11,940 nucleotides of DNA, taken from NCBI GenBank assembly GCA_905236935.1, contig CAJOQL010000009.1, forward strand, positions 1 through 11,940, given 5' to 3'. Position numbers and translations under genes: made by a program. Positions within the stretch are counted from its first letter, which is position 1. Each line of letters opens with the position of its first letter. Below the pieces are notes generated by a model. It did no database searches. It was not told where the DNA came from and saw nothing but the letters and a program-made list of their open reading frames with translations. Positions 11,886-11,940 of this stretch are shown one piece after another. The DNA comes from an uncultured Bacilli bacterium (GTDB lineage: Bacteria; Bacillota_I; Bacilli_A; RF39; UBA660).

Positions 11886-11940
11886 CTAATCTATTTTTAA
11901 TTTGAATGAATACCAAGCAGTTCCACGATTTGAAATAGTA
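11886..11940 (-). CDS. C-terminal end of an unknown upstream gene (partial)
   Basis: The frame reads TISNRGTAWYSFKLKID and then TAG at 11886, followed by a terminator, which is a natural gene end. The body lies outside the window and no family can be named. A second frame stays open to 11827, but it runs through the terminator hairpin, so it is less likely. Confidence 0.45.
   Translation of the reverse strand, partial: TISNRGTAWYSFKLKID

Noticed and set aside
11827..11940. Second open frame for the gene entering from the right, ending at 11827
   Set aside because: It would be translated through the terminator hairpin and its T-run. The frame ending at 11886 stops just before the hairpin, as expected.

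Overview
The window is very AT-rich DNA that uses the standard bacterial stop codons: TAA, TGA and TAG all end real genes, and Trp is TGG. The gene families, the purine-rich ribosome binding sites and the PrgI/VirB4/CD1108-type conjugation genes point to a low-GC Bacillota, possibly a gut lineage near Erysipelotrichia or Clostridia. I cannot name the species. Every gene I can support lies on the minus strand, so transcription runs from high to low coordinates.

Right and centre, about 11940 to 3343: a long, tightly packed operon of an integrative and conjugative element (ICE) or a related conjugative plasmid. At the right edge are the tail of an upstream gene (11886-11940) and a terminator (11841-11865). 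Then, in order of transcription, come a DUF3846 protein, an unknown 117-aa protein, an ArdC-type antirestriction protein, three unknown proteins (157, 167 and 183 aa), a SAM-methyltransferase-like protein without a visible catalytic NPPY motif, a 66-70-aa protein, a PrgI-family membrane protein, a VirB4-type ATPase, and a CD1108-family cell-wall protein whose C-terminal domain looks like a C39-type cysteine peptidase. The operon closes with a strong hairpin at 3345-3388. Genes abut or overlap. At most junctions the Shine-Dalgarno sequence of the next gene is built into the last two codons plus stop (GAAAGG-TAA or GAAAGA-TAA), so eight proteins in the window end in Glu-Arg.

Middle, 3262 to 1941: a 301-aa gene with its own extended -10 promoter. 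It appears to pair an N-terminal EVE/PUA-like region with a C-terminal PD-(D/E)XK-like nuclease core, and may be a modification-sensing restriction enzyme. Directly after it, with a good ribosome binding site, is the first part of an ADP-ribosylglycohydrolase gene that breaks off after about 35 recognisable residues. A decayed SEC-C zinc-motif C-terminus and a terminator follow. This is a scar left by gene loss.

Left, 1775 to 1: a second operon with its own extended -10 promoter, visibly richer in GC. It encodes a charged coiled-coil protein, a 214-aa protein with a faint ADP-ribosyltransferase-toxin-like N-terminal motif, a 115-aa protein sharing a C-terminal motif with it, an 87-aa acidic helical protein, and the start of another gene that leaves the window. 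I recognise none of these as a characterised family. This operon and the nuclease/ADPRH scar are the most likely places for something new.

No CRISPR array, rRNA, tRNA, transposase or integrase was found.
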